Source: Pezizomycotina sp. ARF18 (taxonomy: Eukaryota; Ascomycota). From it: a stretch of 64,000 nt of DNA. The notes under the pieces were generated by a model, which did not search any database, was not told where the DNA came from, and was given only the letters and a program-made list of their open reading frames with translations. Shown here in pieces: positions 35,681-48,774 of this stretch. Position numbers and translations under genes: made by a program. Position 1 is the stretch's first letter. The number at the start of each line of letters is the position of its first letter. Where the stretch lies: assembly GCA_002224055.1 (NCBI GenBank), contig AZLU01000012.1, positions 310,001 to 374,000 of the forward strand. Reading direction: 5' to 3'.

Positions 35681-37404
35681 TCACTTGCATACGTCAACCA
35701 TTGCACCGTCACTTGCTGCAGCTCGTACCTCTGAACCCTCCTCGACCAAATCCACCAGGTCCACCGAACCCGCCCGGCCCACCCCAACCTCCGGGCCCTC
35801 CCCACCGGTCCACCCCGCCAGCCCCACCATCCGCCCTCCCGTGTCCCCATGGCCCCCACCATGGCTACCTCCTCCTCTTCCATGCCAGCCCGCGACCACC
35901 GCCGGCGGGGCCCGGCGCATCTTCCTTCCTTTTCCCTTGAACTTCCCGTGTAGCTCCTCCCTCTTAAGCCTTGCGAACTCTTCCGCGTTCCTACTCACGC
36001 GTTCACCGTATTCCTCGGCCTGCCTGCCAATCCTATCTCCGAAATCTTCCAGTTGCCGTCCCCAGTTCTCGAACATGCGCCTGTACTCATCGCCCGCATT
36101 GCGGACGGTGTTCGTGCCGGACCACCACTGGTTCCACCTCGAGCGGGAAGCGGCCGTAGATGTTGATCCATCGCCCCACGTATTAGATGCGTGGTCAAAC
36201 GGCATCATCGGGTGGATGTAGCCAGCGGAAGAGTTGCCGAAGGATTCAATTGCGGGTGTTCGACGTTGCTGGTTCCCCTGCGCTGCCGCCGCCCGACGCT
36301 ACGGCGACGAGTATGATGTCGTGGGAGCAGCGGGAGTTGAATTCGAATGGTTCAGCGGCGGCGGGTAGGGTACTTGTGGATATGACTCCGACATCGGCTG
36401 GGTCGGAAACGCGCCAGGCACGTTGTAATCGTAATTGTACTCCGCTGCGACAGACTCGCGCCGCTCGGAGCCGTATTCTGACGTATCTACGTCGGGCGCG
36501 AAAAGCACTATTCGAACCCCACGCGTTGGAAGAATCCCTCGTTCCATTCGCGGACTACGCCTTCTATCCGCGCGTTTCGGCGCGTCTAAACGCTTCGCGG
36601 TCTTCCGTTTCTTCCCGGTGCGCGACCGCTTCGTCGGGTTCTTCGTCTAATGCGGGCCTATTATCCCGTTTTCTTGATTCGATGGATGTGTGCTGCGACA
36701 GGGAATGCTCCCGGCAACGATAGCACGGGTTCTGATACAGTTCTTCTGTGTTCTTTCTCCTCCTTTGTTTTCTCCGACGATTTCCCCTTTTCTCTTTTTC
36801 CCCGCTGCTCCGCCGTTATTGTCATATTGTGAAACGGACTCGCTAGTATTGTTTCCACTTCGTCTGGCCGTAAAATAATTTACAAACGTCTTCCAATCTT
36901 GTTCGTCGATATTTTGCGCTTCCATGCTTCTTTGGGTGTCGGTAGTCCAACCGTCGATGTCGAGTTCGTAATCGACGACAATCGTGTGCGTGAGTACTGG
37001 CTCTGAGGGATGTGGGTGCAGTACGGGCGGCAGCCGCATCTCGAAAAACGCGGCCGCAGAGCCGGGCGGCGTTACTCCACTGTCGGCATAAGGTATTCCT
37101 GTGTTGGGTTGAGGTTGAGGTCTGTCCGAGCTGTTACCGGTGTCTGGTAGGGAAGTGGAGGAAGCGCCGGCGGCAGAACTTGATTCGTGTGTATGGGTTG
37201 CGATGTAGGAGGACGCCCGCATTGTCGGGAGGCACGTAAGTCTGTGGAGGGAGGTAAGCCTGGGAGTGCTGAATATTTGGATGAAGAGGGGACGATGGAG
37301 GAGGAGGATGGTGTTGACCTGGTGGAGGTGGTTAGGATGCGTTGGCGACGTCGGTGTCGGATTCGGGTCCGTTTCCGAGTACGGCGGCGGGGTATGTCGT
37401 CCAT
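35681..37404 (-). CDS. Conserved fungal protein, PPxY and WNQWW regions
   Basis: The start at 37404 gives 'MDDIP' then, one base out of frame at a C run, 'PPPYSETDPNPTPTSP', a PPxY motif of the kind bound by WW-domain ubiquitin ligases such as Rsp5. Then come a Pro-rich region and the conserved central part 'VVDYELDIDGWTTDTQRSM' and 'DEQDWKTFVNYF'. Further on are 'VVREWNEGFFQRVGFE', 'SRWNQWWSGTNTVRN' and a charged helical segment 'YRRMFENWGRQLEDF' and 'RIGRQAEEYGERVSRNAEE', with a Gly-rich end. From memory this order matches an uncharacterised protein widespread in Pezizomycotina; its function is unknown. Several frame changes; the C-terminal limit is uncertain. Confidence 0.65.
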
Positions 37405-39123
37405 GCGTCTTTTAGATGTGAACGATGAGGTTTATAGCAATATAATGGAACTCAGAGATGCCCGGAGAGCTCTCAGACAGATAAACGCGATTCTCTCTTC
37501 GCGGCTACAAGAGACTATCGCGATCCTTTCGTATTTGGGCCAATGTCTTGATGAATTGTAGATGAGGGGAATACCAAGACAAAGACCAAAGGATTTCGAT
37601 GGTGACTCTTTGCTGATAAATAACAACAGAAGGATGCTTCTTCCGGAAGCAAGCAATTACTAGGGCGACCGATGCCGAGACCAGAAAGCGAACGAAATAG
37701 CTCAAACCCCCCCGAAGAAGTGAAAGGAGAGGACACGTTATCGTTGTTAAACGTTATAGAATCTTCACGAAATGAATTAAATGGGTTAACGCTCTGGATA
37801 AAAGTTGAGAATGGCCTCGCTATGTCAGCAAGCGCCGCTGGTAAATCGCTTGGGTGGTTTCAAATAACGTGCTCTGTTATACTTTGAGGCTGAGCATACC
37901 CATTTCAGAGGCCGCGTACTTTCTGAGGCAGTGTTTAGATTCATCCACGATCGAAAGAACGGTGCATTATGTCCTTCGTCTCATCTTATTGATTAGACAA
38001 GACCTTAAGTACTCTCCACGGATAGAAAGATAGGAGATAACCAGCCGAGTCTCATGGTTAACGGATGTATTAAAACTGCGAACTGCGAGCCAGGCTAGTT
38101 TCGCGAGGATTGGTAGCCTAACCTTGCTCCTTGCTGCCAGCGACAACCATGTTATATGTCACTCGATATAAATAACTCGCCCATGTCAGTTGGGGTTGGA
38201 CAATCCTCCATCGCGCGAGCTTGGGGGTATGCATGAGCATTTGTACTGTATGACCAGATTTGTGAAGATTGTTTCGAGAGCATAATGTCAGGCCCCACTG
38301 GACCCCAGATCATGCAGAGGGTGATGCATCGATGCACAGGGCTTTGCCAAAGCGCATCTTATATTCAGGAACAGGTCATCCGCAGCTCGTTTTCTGTAGC
38401 GTACGATCGATCTCAGTAACCGCTGAGATTTAGTTTTCCGTGCGAAGAGAAAGCCCCTTGCCCAATTTCGATTCACCCTTCTTAGGCTGACTTACGCAAT
38501 CACAACTTCTCGACTGTGTAGATTTGAAAAAGTTGCAACAACTTGCAAGGCTATTTTGACGGGGGTCCGATTGGCCCTAAGCTGTTGCATGATCCATTAA
38601 CCATCAGTACTTCTCACGTAACTGTAACCAGCCCTTGATGGTTGGCCCCTGAAGCATTGGATCCTGAGAAAAGATTTTTGATGGATACCGATAAAGCCAA
38701 TGACTAAAACGAACTAACTACCTGCAACGAGAATATCTGTAAACCAAATTTCCGAATGGCTTACAAGGCAGTTTTTCATGATAATTTTGAGACCTTCCAG
38801 ATCAATCAGTTTTTGTAAGCCATGGCAAACCCATCCCGCTTATCGGGTATTACTTGTGTTAACACAGTTTAGACAGAAGGCATTTTCAATTCGACGACCT
38901 CTTCTCGAAGGTCGAGTGGTCTTGCTCTTTTTCAGACACTTGGAACCCCGAGACGCAACGTACGTCGCAAACAATTACGAGAATATTTACAACATCAGAA
39001 GCAACATGAGTCGATTGATTCCTAAGTAGATTCCAGGTAATAACAAGCGCAAAGAAAGCTTTTACTTCGGAAATCAAGAAACCTATGAAGAAAAGGATGG
39101 CAAATCCCAATATCGGTGCCTTT
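37405..39123. other. Intergenic, no gene seen
   Basis: Promoter side of the PPxY gene at left and 3' flank of the methyltransferase at right. No supported coding region, RNA or repeat. Confidence 0.5.
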
Positions 39124-40381
39124 TCAGGATTCCTCATCCATTGGCTTTTGTACGTAGACCACGTCGACGCACATGTACTTATGATGCTTCTTATTCTTCG
39201 CATCATCTTTCCAGCTCTTCAGCAGGGCTTGATACTCATCCGTACTCTTCCCTAGCAATTTACTCCAAATCATAACGCTCCACCCATCGATTCCTGCAGC
39301 ATATTAATCAGCATCATCCCTCCTAGAGTCTTATCCTCCTTTTCTTCGGCCACGTCCAATCGGGACAGGAAACGACTCCTTTTTGAACGTCTTCATATCG
39401 AAGCCTGCATCATCTAATTTCTTCTCGATTGTTAATATCGGCTTCGGGTCGCACTTGAAGATGTCGGCGAGGACCCGGTGGGTTTCCTTGAGCCATTTTT
39501 GCAGTGGCGTGTCGGGAGGCATGCTGCCATCATCGCAATGAATGACAGCGTCCTCTGAGACGACTTCGATCCAGCCGCCGGGTTTCAGAGCCTTGTAGGC
39601 TTGTGCGAGGAGTTTAGACCAGTCGGTCACACTACCATGGATCGCGCGAGCATGGATAAAGTCGAAGGAGGATTTGGTGTATGTCCAGTCCTTGTTGAAG
39701 TCATCGACTTCGAAAGTGCAGTTCACAGGGACCCTATAAGAGCCGTTAGCCTTTGATATCTATTGGGAACGTAGCTGGGTGGGATTACCAGTCTGGCTGT
39801 ATCGGCGAGAGATCTAAAAGGATGCCGTTATTTAGCTTCCAATAGATAGAGAGAAGCATGAAACCAAGAAAAGCAAGCGTGTTCTCAGCCTACCATTACC
39901 AATAACGGCCGCGCTCGGATGAGCGTCCGCAAAATCAACGGCCCAGATCCCAGTCCCCGTTCCAAGATCCAGGACCCTCTGTGACGTTTAACACATTGAA
40001 CAATAAGTCATTAGTGTTATCGTGATAGGGCGATTTATTATTGCGACAATGCGATTGTTTGCAAAATAAGGCTCCCTCACCTGAGGCTTCTCAGAGATCG
40101 GAGCAAGAAAGAGTTTATTGCCTAGGGCTCTGAAGTAGATATCATGGCTGATATAAATGAGTATGGTTAGCGTTGGATGCCAGGATCGGTGAGTTAACAG
40201 TGTTGATATCAGACGAGAAGAGGTACACACAACAAATCCATTTGATCTTGTTGTATCTATGAATATACATCAGCAGGGTCACCCTCGAGCTTTGATATAC
40301 TAGATCGACATTTACCTCATCGTTTGAAACGGAATATTTCTGGCCGGCGTCAAACCTTCTGCCTTCGAGGTATGTGTACCC
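39124..40381 (-). CDS. SAM-dependent methyltransferase (TAM/LaeA-like)
   Basis: A class I methyltransferase of the fungal TAM/LaeA-like type. Exon parts in order: '[19 protein letters not shown]' and 'NDE' (the usual PNDE entry), '[13 protein letters not shown]', motif I '[19 protein letters not shown]' (SAM-binding), '[12 protein letters not shown]', '[16 protein letters not shown]', motif '[10 protein letters not shown]', and the C-terminal '[13 protein letters not shown]' and 'DVVYVQKP'. Introns interrupt near 40.32 kb, 40.25-40.09 kb and 39.90-39.74 kb. A possible upstream exon with acidic 'THEVPEADASDD' lies at about 40.94-41.0 kb, so the true start is probably upstream. Substrate unknown; relatives include regulators of secondary metabolism and metabolite methylases. 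Two frame changes near the C-terminus. No biosynthetic cluster surrounds it. Confidence 0.75.
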
Positions 40382-41228
40382 TAGTTTTCATATTTTATTG
40401 TTAGAAAAAAACTATCACTGAAAGTACACCTCTAAATGCCTTCTCATGGTTTTCTGGCCTCCTTACGTGTGACATAGGACGCTAAGGTTTGTGTATAACT
40501 CCCACTATTTTGTCAAGAAGTACGTTTCAGCTCCACGAGTATCAAACGACGCTTTCGTAATGGCATAAGAATTATTGGAGGGAAGTATATGAGACAAACT
40601 CTTCAGTGGAGTATACGGATTCGAGGTCGGAAATTCCGGACTAGAGATATTGAGAGTATTAATAACTTATCTTGACGATTGAAGCTCAAGGTTCGAGTTG
40701 AAACCAATGAGAAAGATCAACAGACAACGTGATTTATAACGATAGACAAAGCAAAGAAATCTAAGATACGTTTTCTTCGCCATTTTCAAGCCATCTGATC
40801 TGACCAGGATCCTATCGCTTATATCGTCTACAGTACCCAGCATATACCTGTGTATAGAACAGCATCCCCTTTATAAAACTGGGTACTGGGTCGTGTTGAG
40901 CTGAGACGGGTAAAAGTGATTCAAAGGTCTCTTACATCGTCTGAAGCATCTGCCTCGGGCACCTCATGGGTCGTATAGGCACTGGATCCGTCGGACACAT
41001 GACTAGCTCGTAAGATCTTCGGTAAAGGCGCAAATTAAGGCAATGAATGAAGTTATTTCAATAATGAACTATTGGAAAAATATAGCGAAGTTGAACGAAG
41101 GGTATTTGGAAAGAATGGGAAATTTTTCCGCGCAGAGCTGCCTTTCCGTAAGAAATAATCACCAGAACATCGAGGAGGCTTTGGGGTAGAAAAGGGCATG
41201 ATTAACGCGGTTCACTCCAGTGGAGGGG

Positions 41229-41764
41229 TCAAGGAGGATTCAACGCAAATCGACAAAAGGAATACGTGCTAGTAAAAGCGGAGTCGCCTGTCGGCTGTCG
41301 GGGAATCGGGAGTAGGTCCAGGGAAGACGCCGAGATAGGAAACGCTCTGATATCAGGCCACTTTTCTCGAAGGGTGTTAGTGTCTTTAGCTTGCAGTTGC
41401 AAGAGTGTGCAATGAGCTTCAGCAGATTTTTCTCGCGCATGAAAATCTGCAGCTGCAGATGCACAAATGAGACACTCATTGCCGAGTCTCTTGTCCACGT
41501 GTATACGTCGGCGCTTAGCAAGTCTGTCCATCGGATAAAACCGGTTTTCATTTCCATCATTGTTGTGCATGAGATGGAATCAAGTTCAATCAAGTGCATG
41601 TCCTCCGTAGACAATGGTTCTTTATGAAATTCAATGTGGCCTGGAACTTGAACAAGTTCTCCTATAGCCACGCACCCCAGTCCTTTTAAAGTTTCACCAT
41701 CCTCGAACACTTGGTCCATAGAGGAGTGATTGCGATAGCTTCTCAGGAATACAATTGGATGCAA
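41229..41764 (-). CDS. Hypothetical protein, two overlapping frames
   Basis: A 174-codon frame from 41764 overlaps a 113-codon frame from 41570 with the segment 'MDRLAKRRRIHVDKRLGNE' and 'CLICASAAADFHAREK'. The second looks more protein-like: a basic nuclear-signal-like patch followed by a CxxC pair. No family recognised and no paralogue in the window. It is adjacent to the 5' side of the methyltransferase. Confidence 0.3.
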
Positions 41765-42078
41765 AACCGATAGTATTTATTTGAGCAAGTCTTCGACTTA
41801 TTTCTGGTTATAAGTCATTTCACACTCAAAAAGAACGGGCGCAAACACAATTACAATGCTTTCTCAAACGAAAAGCGCGCTAATAGGGTAGGCGCAAAGC
41901 AGGCAACTTATTACACCACAACAAAAATATATGAAAGGGACAGAAAAACAGGCAGAACTATACATAAATGGACAATGGAAGAGGAATGAAATAGAAATAT
42001 ATCGCTTACTGCTTGTCATGCGCTAAAGGCAGCTAGATATTATGCAAAAAAATATGAAAAACCGGAAGAACTTAAAAG

Positions 42079-42113
42079 AAAAAAAAAAAAAAAAGGGGGG
42101 GGGGGGGGGGGGG
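42079..42113. repeat. A16G19 composite homopolymer
   Basis: Sixteen A directly followed by nineteen G just beyond the 3' end of Clr5 gene E. The G run could form quadruplex or triplex DNA. The exact length is likely unreliable in any assembly. Confidence 0.9.
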
Positions 42114-42153
42114 AGAAAGGCATTTGTATAATCGAAGAAACTTAAGCATGAGG

Positions 42154-43463
42154 TCAGAACTTATCCTCCTCTTCCCATAAGCTATCCATGAGTATATCAT
42201 GAATACTCAGTGGTGCAACATCCCTCGGCGAATCCCTCCTAAGATAAGTACTGCTATTTGGAACGCAGCTACTGGCTAGCAACTCGCATCTTACCAACCG
42301 AACGTCCTGCCTACCTTCAGACCCTCTCAAGATTGTTGGACCCGACTTCTCCTCGCAGCTTGGGGGGAACATTCTGTTAAACACCTTATACTGGTGTGGC
42401 GCAGTGAAAATGTGCTCTTTCTCGAATTTATCAAGAAGGTAGGACCAAATTGCCAATAAATTGTGATCGGAAGACAAAGGAGTGTTGGGAGTGAGGGAGA
42501 TGGTGACTTCGTCGTGTTCGAGGCAGTCTTTGCATTTTAGAAGAAGTAGCTGCCGAGAGGATGGTAATGCTATTATGGAAACGGAGAAACGGTCGCCGTA
42601 AGGATGGGTTTCATGGACGTGTTTCTTTAACTCTTGCGTTATAGAGGAGTATGAACAGGGGTGATGAGGTTGAGAGTACTGAGCTCTACAAAGCGACGGA
42701 GAAGAAGATTTTTGGAGATGAGAGCTGGGGGTCTGAGGTTTACTGGGAGCGAATGCTCGTTGTATGATCGAATCGGCACTAGTTATTATTATGAGTTTGG
42801 TCCCATATACGCGTACAACGAGACTTGATGATCAAAATGACTCACTATCGTCTATCGTTGTCCTTCAATACAAGCTTTACGCCGGCAGCTTCCGGTGGTG
42901 TGAACGGGGATATGCCACAAGGGCTACCGTCAACGGCCTTTTCTGGTGACGAAACCCTTACTGTTTCAATTAAGTAATTTGGTCAGTTAACGTTTAACTT
43001 CAGAACAAGAAGGGTTCGGAAATAGAGCTAACCCTCAAACGCTTCATTATCTAGCGCTCTCTGAAGCGTTCTTTCGACTTTTGAAGAATTGACGACCTGC
43101 CCATTCAGTTTGAACGCGGTGTCCTGCTTCCCCTGACGGAAACGGTTAATAAGCTGCAGGTACATGAACCGCAGTTGTTTAATGCTGTATTTATCGTATT
43201 TTGTTATCCCCAATCTCTGAATTTGCGTTTATACTGCGGACACTATCGGAGTGAAGGTCAGTTACTATAGTTCATAACAAAGTAATAAAAAGGGGTGGTT
43301 CCTGACCGGAGAGAATTGATGAAAGAAAACGGGAACCATACCTAGCGACGAACCCTTCCCGCTCCTCCATTATAGAAACAACGCGGGGTAGCTCGTACTC
43401 GCTGTATAACGCCACGATCTGCTCGCGATGTTGCTCCCATTCCTCGCTGGAGTGACGGGGCAT
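42154..43463 (-). CDS. Clr5-domain protein E
   Basis: The start at 43463 'MPRHSSEEWEQHREQIVAL' opens directly into the Clr5 domain ('ELPRVVSIMEEREGFVAR'). An intron of about 120-130 bp follows (donor GTATGG near 43.34 kb), then 'QYKRKFRDWG', a one-base break, and 'KYDKYSIKQLRFMY'. A second intron (about 42.92-43.03 kb) follows 'LQRALDNEAFEG' and leads to the core motif 'SPCGISPFTPPEAAGVKL'. The last long exon has 'HPYGDRFSVSIIAL', the CxxC pair 'LLKCKDCLEHDEV', and ends with the tail 'PLSIHDILMDSLWEEEDKF'. That tail matches the ends of F and G. No Cys/Trp tail. Likely nuclear. Confidence 0.75.
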
Positions 43464-45500
43464 TGCCAATGGTTTGTTTGGCGAGTAGTGCCTTCTCCAT
43501 ATAACCGACATGTTTACAATCGTTCCATTCGAACAGCGGGCACTTCCTTGAGGGTTCAGTCCAAGATCATAAAAGTTCTGTAATAGATGATACCGATGTC
43601 GAAGGCGCAAAAAGAATCGAATTGGGAGTTGAAATCCGTCGCTGGCCATTAATTATCCCTATAAACCCGCGAGACTCTGGGGGCTGAGCAGCGCCGCGAA
43701 TTGGGATTACTGTCCCAAAAGTATTTTTGCCGTATTTGGGTCAATTAGGTTAGTTTAAGCGAGTGATTTTTAACCAAAAGGAGTAAAATTAAGGGAATTG
43801 AAAATCTAGAGATATCCTCTGCTCGTAGTTCACCTCCATAAACCTCTGGATAGAGAACCAAGAGTATGGAGAACGAAGAGTTGAGTGCAATTATATATAA
43901 TGATATTAAATGCTCATATTTTTTATAACTTATATAGGGTATGGATTGATCTTCCTTCTTTGTTGCTACGATCAAATATCATGGAGCAGCATTTACCGCC
44001 AGCTAAATGAAACCACGGCTACAGCCTGCACAATAGCCTCAATAGATATCACTTCTAGATATACCCGGATGTAAAATAACGAAATTCAACTATCACTTCT
44101 AGACGAGCCCTGTGAAGACTAACAGCATCGCAAAAAAAAAAAAAAAAAAAAAATTGCCGTATATCGATATATACAGATTATTTTATACTAGATACATCCA
44201 TATTTTCTACTTTCCGACGCTGCGTACGGCTAGCTATTTTGCATTGCTCCCATTAGATTCACCGCAGTCTTCGTCAGTTCGATAAACCCCGGCCCATCTT
44301 CAGTTAAAACACCTCGTATTTGGAATTTAACCACAATTTCTAATAGCTCAAAAAACCTCTATCCACGGTTTCTAATACTCGCAAATTTCTTTCACATGAT
44401 TCCAAATCTCTATCGTTCCAGATTCTTATCGGTTGGAGAGTTTCCTAAGAAATCTAGATTCAATCTTTGAGCGACTCTGATGGGTATATCAAATTCTCTC
44501 CCAAACCTACAAAGCCTTCTTCCTGGAGATTTGTCGATCAATTATATGCTATGAAGGCATGCTAGTCGAAAGTATATCTCCCTACTTGGTTTAGCTCTTC
44601 AAACTTACACTTGAAGGCTTTGCAGATTGCTTGCAGAAACACAGGAGGTGTTTGGTGCCTTGCATGATCTTTCGTCCAAACAAACGACGTTCTCGAGAGA
44701 GTTTCTCGATTATATTTTCACCGATACGAAGCAACCTACTAGATTCAGGGGTAGGTATCGTTAGAAGAATCGCAAATATGCAAACAAACGCTCACGAATT
44801 TGCGGCGGAGGTGGTCTATCACGGTGCTTTTTCCAACAATCATAATTCTCCATTGGGTTTAGCCGTTTCAGACTCAGCCCGGCGATTCGGGAGACCCTTT
44901 TCGGTGTTGGCCTCTGGCCCAACGATCAGGGAGACAAATTATTTCGAGAACAGCGCCTCAAACGCTATAGAACAATCCTGAACATTTCCAGATTTAGAAA
45001 TAAACTTCTGTTGAGATGCAGCAGAAATCTCTGCAAGTATCCAGTGTTTAAAGAATCGTCAGAACCCAAAATCTTTCCAATACCGCCAGATGTTGCCGCT
45101 CAAGGTTCGAGGATCGTTTCGTTCTGCAGGCCCAGAAGGCTAGTATGCTGAGCAGCAAACAGGAAGGAAAATTTTCGTCAAGTTTTATTTGTGGATCCCC
45201 TTTCCACGTCATCTATTGGCTGAAAAAACTCTTAGCGGTCGCCGGGCTTGGTTTTCCAAAAGAAGCGGGGAATATAATAAGCACGGTATTGCCTCCTTGT
45301 CTCCAGAATCTCCATCATCTACTCCACCTTATACTCCCAATCATTATAGCTATATAGTCCACATCATCAGAGGTCCTGGAGCTGGCGATAACAGAGATCC
45401 TTGTAGCCCCCGTAACCTGAACCGACCACCTCCCTTTTTTGCCCTTTTAAACCTCCGACGCTCTCCATCAAAGACCACCCCATCCCCGACACTGCCGGCC
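43464..45500. other. Intergenic, no supported gene
   Basis: Divergent spacer between Clr5 E (minus) and Clr5 F (plus); it should hold both promoters. It contains an A22 run at 44132-44153. The 44.2-45.4 kb part has scattered short open frames without motifs. Confidence 0.5.
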
Positions 45501-47206
45501 ATGGCATCTCTCTCAACAATATCATGGCAACCTACTTACGGCGAGCGATCTACGACACCGAGAGCCCGGAAAACCGACAAGAAACGCGAGCTCGAAGATA
45601 TACCCCCGAACAGCTAGACTGGAGAATTCTTTCTACCCCCGACGCACCTCCGGCCTCGAAACGCCGGAAAGCTACGTCCAACCATCACAGCAACGAGGAA
45701 TGGGAGAAGCACAGACAGACTATCGAGGACTTATACCAAGTCCACGAGCTACAGGATGTAGCGAACATCATGGCTAATGTTTACAACTTTGATGCTAGGT
45801 AATTAGGTCTCTTTGGCATGCAAGGGCTCAGACTCAAGCTTACAGAAGATGGTTTCCGCAGTATTCCGCAATACAAGCAAAAGCTGAACAAATGGGGTCT
45901 CCAAATACACAAAGTTCTCCGCCAAACAGCTTCTATACATAGCACAAGAGGTCGTACGGCGGTCTGGACAGGAGAAAGGTCCGGCATTCCGCCTCAACGG
46001 CAAGCGATTAAATTCCCGGAATATCGAGAGAGCACTCAACAGGAACCTGAACGGAAAGGACGGAAAAGACTTTGAGGGTATTTCCCTCTCTTGCCTTTAT
46101 ATTTTCATATAAATTACATGGACCAAGCTAAACCTCCTATCTTTAGTTGCATCTTTGGCCTCGGCTATGAGTTCGTGCGCATTATCCGGATACACTTCCA
46201 GCACCCGCGGTGTAAAAACATCCTTCCTCACCCTGATCGGCGAAGAATCGATCAGTTACCCCCAACCTCCGACAAACATCGCCAAATGCCTCGTAAAAAT
46301 CAACAACCTCAACCACCACCTCAACCGACCCCCCGGCTCTAAAAAATCCTCCTCCAGAGCACCGAAACTCGATCCTATATTTTCCGACAAAGAGAAAGTT
46401 CAAAACTACCTCAACCAAGCACTCGAACTCGTCCGCAGTGGAGGCGATGGCAGTGTGGACTTCCAGCTCCGCGGCTTATTCATCCCCGAAGAGATCCGCC
46501 TTTTGCTGTGTTTTTTTCACCTCATAAACTCCCACAGACACGGCGAACCGTTCTCCGCTTTCAGGGTGCAGAACTGTTTTAGGAAGCATATCCGGAGAAG
46601 ATTTTTATCCGAAGGACCCACGCCAGAATGCTTCGAAGTCCAGTGTGCGTGGTGCGGATATTCTCGCGAGTACAGCGCGGATCCAGAACTCAGCGCCGCA
46701 ATACAGCACAAGCTTACCCGAGGTACCTGGTCGGACAGATTTATAAAAGACGTCAAGAAATTTGCGTTCGCGCACGAGGAATTCTACTCCTGGAAGAGCG
46801 AGTTCGGGGCGTCTAAGGAGGATTTACCCAAATTGGCTAGCTACCTAAGAGAATGGGAGGCGGTAGACGTGGAGCGACGGGCCAGCATGGAGGAGACTGA
46901 ACTAGCTGCTAACATGGAACGCCTTCCGATACGACTGAGACTACTGAAAGCACAGAGACATCAGGCTCCACGGATTCAGACGATCTGGGAGATATCCGGA
47001 TTATACAGAACGGGAACGACCTTGAGATCGTTGACTCGACAGGCCAAAATAGGATCTCGCTGAGCGATATTCTCCTATCCGACCTCTGGGAGGAAGATAG
47101 TGAAGGACAAACCGAGGGCACTGGCAGTACTCCGAAGGACGATACCTCGAATGACTCAGGGTCTCCCCGTGAATTGTTGATTTCTTGGATGATGAATGAT
47201 TTATAG
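45501..47206 (+). CDS. Clr5-domain protein F
   Basis: The N-terminus has a charged leader with 'SKRRKATSNHHSNEE' (nuclear-signal-like). Clr5: 'WEKHRQTIEDLYQVHELQD' and 'NVYNFDAR', an intron of about 64 bp from 45800, 'QYKQKLNKWGL', a break, then 'KYTKFSAKQLLYIAQE' and 'FRLNGKRLNSRNIERAL'. A second intron starts at about 46081 and ends in TTTAG near 46145. Core motif 'SSCALSGYTSSTRGVK'. Middle: 'IPEEIRLLLCFFHL'; CxxC module 'FEVQCAWCGYSREY'. An acidic Ser/Thr/Asp region with 'TDSDDLGDIRI' precedes the tail 'RISLSDILLSDLWEEDSEG', which here is followed by about 30 more residues. The stop TAG is at 47204-47206. At least two frame changes. Confidence 0.75.
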
Positions 47207-48774
47207 TAGGATATTATTGATAAATTTAGCGGGTTTATGTGGTAATTACGATGAAATTCTTGTCGCTTAGATGCCTGACGTTTACGTAGCACAAGTGTAA
47301 TATTTAATAGTTTTTAATATGTATATTATCGTGATGTCACTAAATATTGTGCTCAATTTATACTCGATGGTGGCGCCGGAATATAATAGTTGGGTTGAGT
47401 GAGGAAAGAGCCGTTCTTTCATAGGATCCATGAATTTAAAAAAACCCCTCTGAGATCTCTTTCCTTTATGGAGTTTGTGCAGCGACACTCTTTCTATTCA
47501 ACACGCAAATCTTATCTCTGAGGTTTAATCCTTCCTTTCGCTCCATACTTTGTGAGTGTTTCAATTATCTGTTTCTTAAAGTCTCGTCGTGTAAGACGAG
47601 GGTTATAGCCGTCTCGATGTAGCTTTAGGTGAAAATCAGCCTCAAGCATTACTACGGCGGAATTCCATGAAGGGGGTTAAACCGCGACTTGTTTGAATGG
47701 TCTGGTGGGCTTGTGTTCCACACAATCCATTGACATAATCGCGATTATTTGCATTTTGTAGTGATGCTGAAAGCTAGGCTTGTATCTGCTTCGCTCTCAA
47801 ATGCATAACGTCCTAGGAGGCTTTAGTAAACCCCTGAATGTTGCCGAGAAAGGGATTGTGTTTATATATGACTCTACAAGACGGTATACTATGCCGATCT
47901 CGTGATGATCATTGAATTAGAGTGCGGCGGTTATTTCAACTATTTGCTGTGTTCCCATTCTCATTTGGCTTCTGGGAGCGCAGATTGTCGGATTTCTCCC
48001 CAACGCGTGGCGTCATGCATAAACGGTGGCAATGGGAACAGCCCTGCCTCGAAGACCTTACCGCAGGTAGCGGGGCTTTAGAGCATGAAGCGCATTCACC
48101 TACATCGGAAACTTGAAAGGGTAGACTTTTTTGTCCTATAACAAGATCGGGAAGATGCTCAGAATGGCGAAGGCGAGCGTACCTGTTGTCCATGCACGGC
48201 CGTTGTGATTTGTATCCTTCTAAATATAATAATGTCTCGCGTTAGTTAGTACCTTCGTTATATATAGGCAAAATTCGGGGCTGTTCGCCTTATATACTAG
48301 GGCTTAGATTGTTTCAATTAGCGGGTAATGCGATTGACAATGTGTGTGCTTCGCCTTTTGGTATTTAATGTATGTAAAAGTTGGGAATTTGTGTAACAAT
48401 GGCTTGTGTCCAGTGAATCGTTTCCACCGCCGAAGAAATGAGTATAAATCCAAGGACATCCCGTTGCCTATAATATATGGAGGAGTACTCACAGTCCCAG
48501 GTCACATAGTTTACTCCCTCGCTCTACAGAAACTCTAGCCTTCTTGCTCCAGTGCTCGCAAACTCCTTTACTTTCCACTTTAAATTTTATCCCGAATTAC
48601 TTCTACTCATTCACCTTAAAACTTCTATCCCTGAGGCCCAGCTACTATTGGCTCTTTATAACCCTTATCTACGATAAATACCCTTAAGATCACCCTGCCA
48701 TAGAGATTAAAATCTCGACTCGTTGCAAATTACTATGCTATATTAACCCCCTTTTGATCCGTTGATCTTCTCCT
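47207..48774. other. Intergenic, no gene seen
   Basis: No supported coding region. Short frames on both strands near 47.9-48.2 kb lack motifs. Confidence 0.5.

Noticed and set aside
38886-39206. Minus-strand frame with a hydrophobic segment
   Set aside because: Overlaps the 3' end of the methyltransferase, whose conserved C-terminal motifs are in another frame; treated as a shadow.
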